From contig NHNY01000007.1 of the NCBI GenBank assembly GCA_002786065.1, positions 124,001-188,000 on the forward strand: 64,000 nt of DNA. Reading direction: 5' to 3'. The notes beneath the pieces were generated by a model, which was not told the origin of the DNA, searched no databases, and worked only from the letters and a program-made list of their open reading frames with translations. How positions within the stretch are numbered: position 1 is the first letter of the stretch; every line of letters starts with the position of its first letter. Both the position numbers and the translations under genes were made by a program. This stretch comes from Microcyclospora pomicola. Lineage: Eukaryota; Ascomycota; Dothideomycetes; Capnodiales. Shown here piece by piece: positions 21,704 to 30,994 of this stretch.

Positions 21704-22783
21704 TCACGTATCATCTGCTGGCGCTGCACGTTCCTTGCCACCCAGCTTCCCCAGCGCCTCAAATCGTTGAGCCCGATCGATCCAAACCTGGTTGGTCGAC
21801 CATTCAGGGGTCATTACATAGATACGGACCAGACTCGACGTTGACCGCTGCTGAGAGTAGTACGTATAAGTCCGCCATACGGTCATCTGGAACTCTGTAG
21901 TATTCCAATCAAGACCCGGAAGCGGATCGTCAGCAACAGACGGCATCACGCTGACCCCATGCTGGTCGAAATCGATGCGCCAGCAATGTCGGTCTCCCAG
22001 TACGCGCAGTTCCTGCATGGGGTTACTTTTCTTCTCCCGATCTCCTGGTAGCAGTTCAGCCACGCGCCAGCCGCGCGCAGTATACTTGTTGATACCACGT
22101 AGTCCCGCGCGCTCCATGCGCTTGCAAGGATAATTCATCCAGCGCATGATGGTGGTGTTTGGATACAGCGAGATCGCATAACTCCCCATGATCACGTTCT
22201 TCACGACGGTGGAGTGGAAACTGCCGAGGACGGCTTTCAGCGGATCATACTTGATAAGCTGGTCCTCGCCGTCGAAATCGTGATGCTGATTCGGCCCCGT
22301 CACGATCAATTGGATCCGCTCGGCCTGGTGAGTGACAGCCGAGAGGGCAGTGTAATACCGGACTTCGTGCAGATCCAGCACCGGGTAATCGCTGTCCTCG
22401 CCCGTCTTCGTCTGGACATATGTACAGTCCTGCTGGTCGAGCAGATGCTGGTGGAAGATCTCCACCAGTAGGTAGTGACAGTACACGTCGACGTCGTCCG
22501 GCTGCCACGGCGTCGGCTGCATGAAGAACTGCAGCGCCGCGCTCCCCGATATCAGTCCCTGATACTCGTCCAGCAACTGCCGTAATGCCTTGGGATCCCG
22601 GAACCAACGCGATAGGTGGGTGTCGATGTTGTATTTGACGGGCAACGCGTACGCGTAGAGATCGCCATATCGCCGACACGTCAACTGCAACACGCGTAGA
22701 CTCGCGAAGGGGAGGTAGTTCACCAGCGTCGAGAGGATGGGTCCAGGCGTGAAGGTCGAAGTGAACGTTGCTGGGCGATCCAT
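21704..22783 (-). CDS. fungal protein with F-box-like start and nucleotidyltransferase-like motif
   Basis: A single-exon protein of 359 residues, not recognised as a named gene. Residues 10-45 (GPILSTLVNYLPFASLRVLQLTCRRY) look like a degenerate F-box helix pair. At about 77-102 the sequence reads GLISGSAALQFFMQPTPWQPDDVDVYC: a GS(A) loop followed by a D-x-D pair. This is the spacing of the G-S...D-x-D core of the nucleotidyltransferase fold found in many fungal 'GSxALQ..DLDIY' proteins. A later MGSYAISLYPNTTIMRW segment may be a second similar strand-turn. No zinc, membrane or signal features are seen. Catalytic activity is uncertain because the third acidic residue cannot be placed. Its stop lies 156 bp from that of SWF1. 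Confidence 0.68.
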   Translation of the reverse strand: MDRPATFTSTFTPGPILSTLVNYLPFASLRVLQLTCRRYGDLYAYALPVKYNIDTHLSRWFRDPKALRQLLDEYQGLISGSAALQFFMQPTPWQPDDVDVYCHYLLVEIFHQHLLDQQDCTYVQTKTGEDSDYPVLDLHEVRYYTALSAVTHQAERIQLIVTGPNQHHDFDGEDQLIKYDPLKAVLGSFHSTVVKNVIMGSYAISLYPNTTIMRWMNYPCKRMERAGLRGINKYTARGWRVAELLPGDREKKSNPMQELRVLGDRHCWRIDFDQHGVSVMPSVADDPLPGLDWNTTEFQMTVWRTYTYYSQQRSTSSLVRIYVMTPEWSTNQVWIDRAQRFEALGKLGGKERAAPADDT

Positions 22784-23552
22784 ATGCGCATGTTTATACT
22801 TCTATACAGAGTAGCTTGCAGAATCACTTTGATCGCCCGACTTGCGTCGAACGCGTGCCGTGATCACACAAGATCTCAGGCCGCGTGCGCCTCGCTGTAC
22901 AACGCATTACTCCAGCCTTGCGATGAAGCAAGATTCCCCCCCACCGAAGGATGGAGTGGCGCATGTACATGGCTTGCACGGACCTTGGCGCATTGCTGCC
23001 TGCATATTGGCAACGCTCATGTTGTTGATCATCGCAAGCTGCTACTCGTCGAGACGCGGTCTCATACTTGTTGTAAGATGTATCGTGCTCCTCTGTTGGA
23101 ACATGCACATCCTGTATTCGGCAAAGTCAATTCACTGTATCATTATGGCCAGTATCCTCTCGCCTCCGACGTTTCGAATCCCACAGACGCGGACACAAGG
23201 TACCTTGGTTTCCTGAGGCACGTAAGGTGTGTAGTGATTGAGAATGTCTTCGGGTACAGTCTATGATGATGTCGCATTCACATGTATGTAAACTCTTGAT
23301 TGCGAGTATGATTGCATCGGTCCGTTTTGAGAGCTACATTGTCACGCAAAGCGGAATGGGCCAAGCAACAACAACTTTCGTAAGTAAGGTACCTACGTAT
23401 GAACCAGCGTCTACGTGCTCGGCAAAGAGGTAGATCTTTACCAAACGACAACATGTCAGTCCCGCTACAGTATCTGGTCAGGCTGATGCCATTCGTTCTC
23501 CTCCGTACTTCGCGCCACCCTCGCTCTTCAACTTGTAGGCACCGCATAGCCC
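22784..23552. other. intergenic, no gene recognised
   Basis: About 770 bp upstream of the nucleotidyltransferase-like gene and downstream of the ankyrin gene. A 160-codon frame at 22784-23266 (+) begins at the reverse of the neighbouring start codon, shows no motif or domain and is treated as chance. Confidence 0.45.
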
Positions 23553-26500
23553 TCAAGCTTTGCATGTTCTGGCATGTATTTTGAGATAGTCCTTACGGAA
23601 TTCTCTGCCACACGATGGACATGCCCGATGATCGAGCTTGTTGTGCGAAGCTTTGTGCCGCTTCATTTTGTCCCTCCTGTCGAAGGTCTTTGAGCACACA
23701 TCGCAGATGTACTCAGCTGGTGGAAAGACATCCTTGTGGATCGTACGTTGGTGGCGATCCAGCACCCATGCGCTCGCAAGGCTTGATGGCGGGTCGCATA
23801 AGCGACAGACTGAGCGGGAATCCTCAAAGGTTGTAGTCAGGCCTATGCCGTTGTCGACTTCGATTGCTTCTGTATCGACTTGATCTTCATCCACATTGTG
23901 GTCTGGTAGAACGACATCAACAGTTTGCTGAATGGGTGCTTGGTACAAATCGTCGAGGACTACATGTATCTGATTCATATCTGATTCGCCCGAGTCTGGA
24001 TTTGTGGCGAGTTGATCTCGCATGGACACAGCAGTATCACTGTTCATGTTGCAGTAATGAGCCACAGCATCCTGGAGATATTGTGTCGCTGCACCGTACC
24101 CACCTTGTGTCGCAAAACACAACGCACGTTTAAGCTTCGCCGTCGGCCAAGCTCCCAACTGAAGAAGCCATTTCACCATGTCAGATCGTCCGTGCTCAGC
24201 AGCGGCTTCAATCGCGCAGCGTCCGTCCACTGGAGCTCCTCTATTCATGGGATCTGCACCGTGCTTGAGGAGCAGCTCTGCAATCCCCAGCAATCCTCTT
24301 TTTGCAGCTTCCTGGAACGCTGTCAGGCCAGACCGTTGGGCTGGAGTTGCGTTCGCTTGCGCTCCGTACTCTAGAAGAAGTTGAACCATGTTAAATGACC
24401 CGACTTCAGTAGCAAGTTGCAATGGAGTGCACTTGAGGCCACCTGAAGCAGGAGTGTTAACATTGGCACCATTTTGAAGTATTAGCTGTACCATAGGCAG
24501 CTGCTTTGTTGAGATGGCCACCATCAAGATGGTATGATGATCACGGGATGCACGTGTGCCATTGGGCTCAAATTCAACGGGTATGTCAATCAAGAACTTT
24601 TTGTCCAGAATCGTGCGCACGACATTCGTGTTGTTGCATTGAATTGCTGTGACTATCGGGTGGCACACGATTTGTGAACGACTTGTTGGGCAGCGAGTTG
24701 CAGCACCTGCATCGATCAACAACATGGCTATTTCTTGGTGCCCCTCTACTATTGCCTTATGAAGCGCTGACCAGCCCAGGGAGCCGAGGCCGGCAGGTCG
24801 TCGCTTCATGAAATGTTGTAAAACGAGATCGAATGTATCTTGACTTTGGTTCATAGCCATGGACAACATGTCGTGGTCCAGATCTGCCATGTTGTAGTGT
24901 AGAAGCAACTTCAGCATAGCAAGAGCATTTGTTCCAATCGCACGCCCAACCCCATGAGAAAGTTGAGACCCAGATACTGCTCCGGTATCCAACAAGCGTT
25001 CCAGCAATGGTAGATTGGACTGCTCGACAGCAGCTTCCACGCCTTCGCCGTGATGATTATCTGTAGCACCTACAGATATGAGTTGGTCAAGTATCGATGC
25101 ATTGTCCCACTTGATAGCTGCTTTTAACACGTTATGCAGTTCGGCACCATGCTCCAATAACTTGTGCACTAGGTGCAGATTTCGATGGTTCAGTGCAAGC
25201 GTTACAAGGCAATCAATCGTGCTTGCGTTGTCTGCATGTCCCTGTGGATGGAATAGATAGCTGAGTTCATGATGTTTAACAGAGGCTCCCAATTCCAACA
25301 GCACTACGGCCACATCAGTATGATCCGCTGCTACTGCTTTGTACAGTGCATATCCTAGACCGACTGGACTGCACGTTTCGCAAGCACTGATCAGGTGCTC
25401 GACTGCTTTCATGTCTCCAGCTTGAGCTACAGCTCCCAGCAAAGCCCAATATGAATAATCGTCTTTCCAGTGGCCCCACGGCATGCGGTCATACATCAAG
25501 TGGGTCAGTCTCGAGTCCTGCATCTCTATAGCTTTGGCAAATGCAGTGGCGTGGAAATGCAAAGAGAAGTGATTTCCGTCTGCACCCTGTTCGAGTAGGT
25601 ACTCGACGAGGTCAATGTTGGCGCTTAGGACACCTGCAACGATCGTGTGTTCCGTGATAGGGGTGCCGTATTGGCGGAGTTGTGTCACAAGGCATTGCTC
25701 TCCTCGCATGGCCAATATGTCCATAAACGTTGGTGGCCAGTCCTTATTATCCCAAAACTGGCGGTGCTTGGGAAATTGTAGGCTGGTATCTCTGACAAAG
25801 TCGAATCCTACTTCCTCCAGCTGCGCAAAATATTTGCTTAGCCTACATGCTTCTAATCGGGCTGCCGCGGCGTGCAGAAATCGACTCTTCGTCCATGCGG
25901 CATGGTGCCTCCGAAGTCCGCACTGTAGTAAGATCTCGATCATTGCGCTGTCGTCCTTTTCAACCACTTGGGTAAGAGCATTGTTGTCGACCTCGCCACC
26001 ACTCAGAATCAGGAGCTTTACCAGATCATAGCCACTGTGTGATCCGAGTGTATGTGCGTGTACCGCGACATTCAGAGCTCCAGCTCCGATGGAAAGAATA
26101 TTGTACCGTGGCCACCCGGTACCAGGTCGTGGAATCGTTTCGTTTTCGAAGTCTTGAGAAGGACTTCTATAGGTTTTATTTGGGTCAGCACCGGCATGGA
26201 GAAGCAGTCGGGTGATTGCAAAATGATGCAGATGTGCCGAACGCTCGATAGCTGTGTACTTTATTCCATCGATGGTTATACTCTGTTGATTGACTTCGAG
26301 CTTCACATCTGGGTGGTGCAGCAGTGCTTCGGCGGCTCGAGCATCTCCTACTTCGATAGCGCTTCGGAAGTAAGTCTCCGCAACAGACTGGATCAGTGGT
26401 GATCGGATGCTGATACCGAGGCGGAAGGCAACGGCTGTGCCGGATGTCAAAAGCTTTGCAATAGGTTCGCCGATGTAGTCATATATCATCTTAAGCGGTA

Positions 26501-26922
26501 CTTCTTTACCAAGGCCAGCAAGATTATTTGTTATCGCATACAGCATCAGTCGCCTGTGATTGACCGAGAGTTGGCCGACCTCGGTACCTCCCTGCTTGAT
26601 ACAAGATTGAGGGAACACAGCTTCCAGGATGGGAAGCACTTCTCTCTGGTATCTAGTCGTGAGACCATGTGGTGTGGCTGGTGCAACTGCTAAGTGCCCA
26701 TGAGAAACGGCTTCCCGCATCACGAGCCCAGCATTGCTTCCTGATACAGCTGGACTATTGTCTGTTGGCTCAAACTAGCTCATAATCACGTCGGTCATGC
26801 GGATCTATGCTCCACCGTCACATACGGAAATCGTCAAGACTCAAGATGTCGAACACCTTGGCGAGCTCCATGAAGGGGTAGTCAGCCAGTTCCGCGCCCT
26901 GGTCTGGGCTGGGAAGTGCCAT
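23553..26922 (-). CDS. ankyrin-repeat protein with C-terminal C2H2 zinc fingers
   Basis: A protein of about 1,101 residues. The main exon is 26761-23553; a short first exon (26922-26826, MALPSPDQGAELADYP) joins it through a proposed 64-bp intron, phase 1, of moderate certainty. About 20 ankyrin repeats run from roughly residue 140 to 910; good examples are TPLQLATEVGSFNMVQLLLEYGAQAN and SALHKAIVEGHQEIAMLLIDAGAA. After an acidic linker the C-terminal 85 residues hold zinc fingers: CRLCDPP...DRHQRTIH, YICDVCSKTFDRRDKMKRHKASH and CPSCGREFRKDYLKIHARTC. The combination suggests a nuclear or signalling scaffold that may bind nucleic acid; function is unknown. No Clr5 or NACHT domain is visible, although many fungal ankyrin proteins carry one. 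A TATA-like box lies about 100 bp upstream of the start. Confidence 0.78.
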
Positions 26923-27019
26923 GATGTTTCGAAACCCGTGTAAGAACCAAATTGTAGCCTAGTCAAAGGATGGAAAACCACGAGGTCGAAAGATGCTGGA
27001 GTACAGCGAGCCACGCTCG

Positions 27020-27031
27020 TCTTATATAATT
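27020..27031 (-). promoter_or_regulatory. TATA-like box for the ankyrin gene
   Basis: On the minus strand the sequence reads ATTATATAAG, about 100 bp upstream of the ATG at 26922. Position and sequence fit a fungal TATA box; no transcription start is visible. Confidence 0.35.
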
Positions 27032-27284
27032 GCTTGCGAGGAGTACTCTACCATACCTCACGGCAGCTTGGTGGTGCCATGCGGAACGGTCAGACTGCGG
27101 TTCTACATCGACACTTGCGTAGGAATGCACTTCCTGGCGGTGTCATGGCTCTGAACCGTGGAGAAGCATAACAGCAGCGGTTGAGCCAGCGTCGTGGCAC
27201 CGCCAGTCTACAGCCACCAAGACCTCAGAAGCATCTGATTCGTGCATTGCGCGCAGCCTTGCAGCCAACTTGCAGGGGTCGTGT

Positions 27285-27318
27285 AGACGCCTTGGTGGTG
27301 CAGACGCCTTGGTGGTGC
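27285..27318 (+). repeat. perfect 17-bp tandem duplication
   Basis: The unit AGACGCCTTGGTGGTGC occurs twice in direct succession without mismatch. Its GGTGGTGC core recurs nearby as GCTTGGTGGTGCCAT (27067-27080), in reverse as GTGGCACCGCC (27194-27204), and as CGGCGGTGCCAT (27363-27374). All lie in the intergenic stretch upstream of the ankyrin gene. Confidence 0.8.
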
Positions 27319-27948
27319 AAGGCTACATCTCATGCGGGTCGATCGACGAAACTGAGCTATCTCGGCGGTGCCATAGCAATGTTCATGTCAATCATTAGCA
27401 GGCGGCAGTGCTTTCGCAATGACAGCCGTTTCTGAGGACCAAAGGTCACGAAAAGTAAGGCGTTGATGGATGATGTAGAAATACATGTGATGTACCTAAG
27501 GTACTCATGCGAAGTGTCGTGCTGACGTGGACGTTGGTGGTGTGAGAAGGTGTTGGACGCCTGAGGCAACCATCGCCAGCTGCAGATTGCACCGCACCGC
27601 CAACCGACACGAACGAGACAGGAATCTGGTCTGCGGCCATGTCATTCTTATTTCTCCACGCTGTAAAAGTGGGATAGGCGAATAGTGGCAGCTTTCAGAG
27701 GGAGGTGATTCACATCATCGACTGATACTCTGGCCACTCTTTGGAGATACGCTCCAATTCGGACAGATTACCAGATTGCAATGTTCACAGTATAGAAAGG
27801 TGCCCCGAGTTTCCAAGGATAGTATAACTAATATGCTCCAGCGGTATGACACTGTTTGAAACATCTACAAGTACGACGTGAGTCAAAGCTGTGTCTTCGC
27901 CTCAGCGCCGGAACCGAGCGGACCATTTCTCCAGACACAAGAATCGTT

Positions 27949-30021
27949 CTACTCTGGCCCCTTGATGCGAGCAGCCATGAATCGACTGACTTTTTTGATC
28001 TTGCCGTCCTTCTCCTGCATCAGCGGCCCAAGTAATTCCTCCTCCTCTTCGTCCCGCTTGAAGCCGCCCTGTTGCTTGATGATCTCATTGCGGCGCTGGT
28101 AGTATGCGGCCGCTAGTTCGCGACGTTGCATGATCGGATCCGGGTCGTCGATGGAAGGCGGTGCGTTGTTGCTTGTTGGCCGCTCGACAAGACTATCCGC
28201 AAGGGTTTGGCCTTCAGCAAAAGTGGGTGCAGAGTCCATGATGTCGTGGGACGAAGAGGTAGCCGGCACCGCACGAGTCTTCTTGAAGCGAGATGCCTTG
28301 TCAGAAATTGCCGATGTAGATAGAGAACTGTCGACAGCTGCAGCTCGCTCGGCGATGGTATTGGACACGGGACCAACGTTCTCTCCTTCTTGATGCTTTT
28401 GCGCCTTCAAAGGCAGCGAGTCAGGTTCAGCGACATCCAACTCCTCCGCAAAGCTCACGCGCTTCTTGCTCCGTGAAGTCTTCTTCTCGCTACTGTCATC
28501 CTCGCTTGCATCGGATGTGGAAGCGTTCTTGCCTCTGATCACGAGCTTGCGGACATCCTGTGGATCGAGGTCCGGGTCGAGAGCCTCGATCTCGTCGTCA
28601 TTGGGAAGTGCACCCAGGTTCCCGATCAGCCTCTGCTGCAACTCCTGCATTTGCTTCCGATAGTCATCGGTGATGTACGAACGCTTACTGCGTCCATGCT
28701 CGTCCTCTTCGTCATCGTCATCGTCGTTATCATCATCCGAGAACCCACTCACATACGGTGTATCCTCATCACCCAGGTATGTAGATCCAGTGTAGCGAGA
28801 GCTAGTATCATCATCATCTTCGTCATCATCATCATCGCCATACCCATCACTCTCTCCCTCCATCAGGTCAATCTCAGCAACGACATGACCAACTTCATTG
28901 AGGTGATAGTTCAGCATCTCACGACGAAGCCGAGCATCTTCAGCAGTCTCATTATCCGGGAGTACGATGTGCTCTGATTTGATCTCATCGTTCTCGTCCA
29001 GTTCCAAGACTTTGTCGCCGGGCTTAAATGTTCCTTTGAGATCTTTCTCAATTCCTGAGGGTCCATCGCGATCTTTCTTGTCACTTTGCGATGCAGGCAG
29101 AATTTGAGATGACATGGGTGAAATTGTCTCGGCCGGGATCTCTTCGACATTTGGAGAGAAAGACACGGACCTGGGGTCTGGTAGGGGCGCAGCTGGAGCG
29201 ACCGCAACTTTCTCGGCGAACGACACAGCTTTCCTTCCGTCGTCAGACTCAATTCGCACCAATTCGGGAGCAGCTTTGGTATCGGCACTGAATGACACAG
29301 ACTTCTTGCGCGAGAAAGCGTCTGTTGGACGTTCGTCGCTGGACGTTGCATCATCGTCATGTTGTGTTGACCTTTCCGGGGATGCGGATTTTCGAGCGTG
29401 TATGTCAGGTGTGATTGGAGGACTTGCATTTGTTATGGCGGACTTGAGAGGACGAGTTTCCGTCGTTTCTTCCATATCTCCATCGGTCAGACCAGCTTTG
29501 CGTAACGACTCAATCAGCTGCTCATGTGAAGCCTCCGGCCGCTCCAGCCGGCTTGAAAGCACATTGTCTTCCTCGTCCAGTTCCTCGACGATCTCCGTTA
29601 ATGGTAAATCGCCATCTTCAAGCTCGCCAGACCCTTGTCTTGACCTCACGGACTGAAAGTCGAACTCCTCGAGCTTTGCCTCCGCCTCAAAGAACCGCTT
29701 TTTGATGACATCGAGGTTTCTCACAACATATTCCTGTCTGCGCTCGATTACATCGATGATCTGTTGCGGGGAACGAGCAGCGCCTTTGTCGAGTCCGAGC
29801 AACACCCTCACTTCCTGTTCGTCCACAAGGTCGCCTCCGTAAGTTTTAGCGATGTTGTCGAGCGTGTCGGCATCTAACGTCTCCGGGCCCGGGCGTAGAA
29901 TCTCCTCTTTGAGTCCTTCATACTCTGCATCGAGCGTCTGCCAGTGCTTCAAACCTTTTCGCAGTTGGACGAGGTTGGCCTCCAGGGCAAGGCGTTGCTG
30001 TTCCAGTCTGACGAGATCCAT
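27949..30021 (-). CDS. URI/Bud27-like unconventional prefoldin protein
   Basis: A single-exon protein of 690 residues. The first 130 residues are a prefoldin-like coiled coil: MDLVRLEQQRLALEANLVQLRKGL, a short hairpin region (GGDLVDEQEVRVLLGL), then the return helix RQEYVVRNLDVIKKRFFEAEAKL. A long acidic, disordered part follows, with DDDDDEDDDD runs near 390-440 and KKRVSFAEEL-type motifs (KSVSFS, KAVSFAEKV, RSVSFSPNV, KRVSFAEEL). These are of the R/K-V-x-F kind that dock protein phosphatase 1. The end carries IMQRRELAAAYYQRRNEIIKQQGGF, the C-terminal DUF3835-type motif. Yeast Bud27 and human URI bind Rpb5 and help assemble the three nuclear RNA polymerases, and also affect TOR signalling. 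The gene symbol is left empty because the family name differs between fungi. Confidence 0.82.
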   Translation of the reverse strand: MDLVRLEQQRLALEANLVQLRKGLKHWQTLDAEYEGLKEEILRPGPETLDADTLDNIAKTYGGDLVDEQEVRVLLGLDKGAARSPQQIIDVIERRQEYVVRNLDVIKKRFFEAEAKLEEFDFQSVRSRQGSGELEDGDLPLTEIVEELDEEDNVLSSRLERPEASHEQLIESLRKAGLTDGDMEETTETRPLKSAITNASPPITPDIHARKSASPERSTQHDDDATSSDERPTDAFSRKKSVSFSADTKAAPELVRIESDDGRKAVSFAEKVAVAPAAPLPDPRSVSFSPNVEEIPAETISPMSSQILPASQSDKKDRDGPSGIEKDLKGTFKPGDKVLELDENDEIKSEHIVLPDNETAEDARLRREMLNYHLNEVGHVVAEIDLMEGESDGYGDDDDDEDDDDTSSRYTGSTYLGDEDTPYVSGFSDDDNDDDDDEEDEHGRSKRSYITDDYRKQMQELQQRLIGNLGALPNDDEIEALDPDLDPQDVRKLVIRGKNASTSDASEDDSSEKKTSRSKKRVSFAEELDVAEPDSLPLKAQKHQEGENVGPVSNTIAERAAAVDSSLSTSAISDKASRFKKTRAVPATSSSHDIMDSAPTFAEGQTLADSLVERPTSNNAPPSIDDPDPIMQRRELAAAYYQRRNEIIKQQGGFKRDEEEEELLGPLMQEKDGKIKKVSRFMAARIKGPE

Positions 30022-30994
30022 GGCGTCGGTTATGGTGACCTTGAGGTGAAACGGAGAGCGAGAGAGTCAAGAGTGTCCCGAATGAGAGGTTGGACAGTAT
30101 CTTTATCGATATACCTTGTTGTCACGGGCAACAAAGAAAATGTGACAGATGGTAAGCACAATGAAGTGGTCTTGTCACATGCAATTCTTCCGACGCTCTT
30201 GCCACTGGATGGTGGCGTTGATGTGAGCAGGAAAGGGTTCAATTCCTCGATCAGAGTGGCTTGACCTCGAAGTCAAGTGTTCCACGGCCTTGAGATATGT
30301 GACTTGCAATACTCTTTGACCGCAATAGCGAAGGCAGAAATTTTCAGCGGTGAGGAGGAAGCGATAGATATAGACATCGAACGAAGTGGAAACCGTCAAT
30401 CAAGTCGAAAAGGCGCTTGTGAAAGACAGCCGAGCCGACGGGTGATCACAAGGTTCAGATCCGGCCTGACGTCTTCCCGCTTGGGCCGGCAAGGGGCTCG
30501 CGCACTCCATGACCGACCCACTCTCACGTGCGGCCGAGCAGAAGTACAGTCTCTGTGTGGACGTCGGCTGACGCTGGGCGACGTGGACAAGTAGGAATTC
30601 GCAGATCCAGTGTCAACGGCGCTGCATACATGCACGCACTGGGCAGGCTACCACAGGCTACTCAACGAGCCGGTTTGCGGTCAAGATAAGCAATCACTTT
30701 CTACTGGTGTAACGTGGTGTTCTTAACCAAAAAAGGGTCTACCCGCATCGCATTCACTACGTGGAGCTGTGGCACCACTGTATGCAGTGAAGCACGATCT
30801 TGGGCAACATATCACTAAGTAGCATAGGACCGAATTGAGATTTCAATGCTGAACGATCGCTGAACTCAATAACAAGCGCTTCAATAGGAATCATATCCGA
30901 TGCAAGAAGTCATAAAAGAAGACCAGCCACGAACACCCTCGGCCAGCCACTCATAACACCATCCCAACCACCGAAACACGACAACATGCCGAAT
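30022..30994. other. intergenic, no gene recognised
   Basis: About 970 bp upstream of the URI-like gene and downstream of REI1. Short frames on both strands have no motif. Nothing tRNA-like found in a visual search. Confidence 0.45.

Larger units (their letters stand above)
26923..27948. other. intergenic with dispersed GGTGGTGCC motifs
   Basis: About 1 kb between the ankyrin gene start and the URI-like gene stop, both minus strand. No convincing gene. The content is a TATA-like box, a 17-bp tandem duplication and several copies of a GGTGGTGCC-like motif in both orientations. Confidence 0.45.

Noticed and set aside
22784-23266. 160-codon frame on the plus strand
   Set aside because: No motif, no similarity remembered, and it starts within the reverse of the neighbouring start codon.
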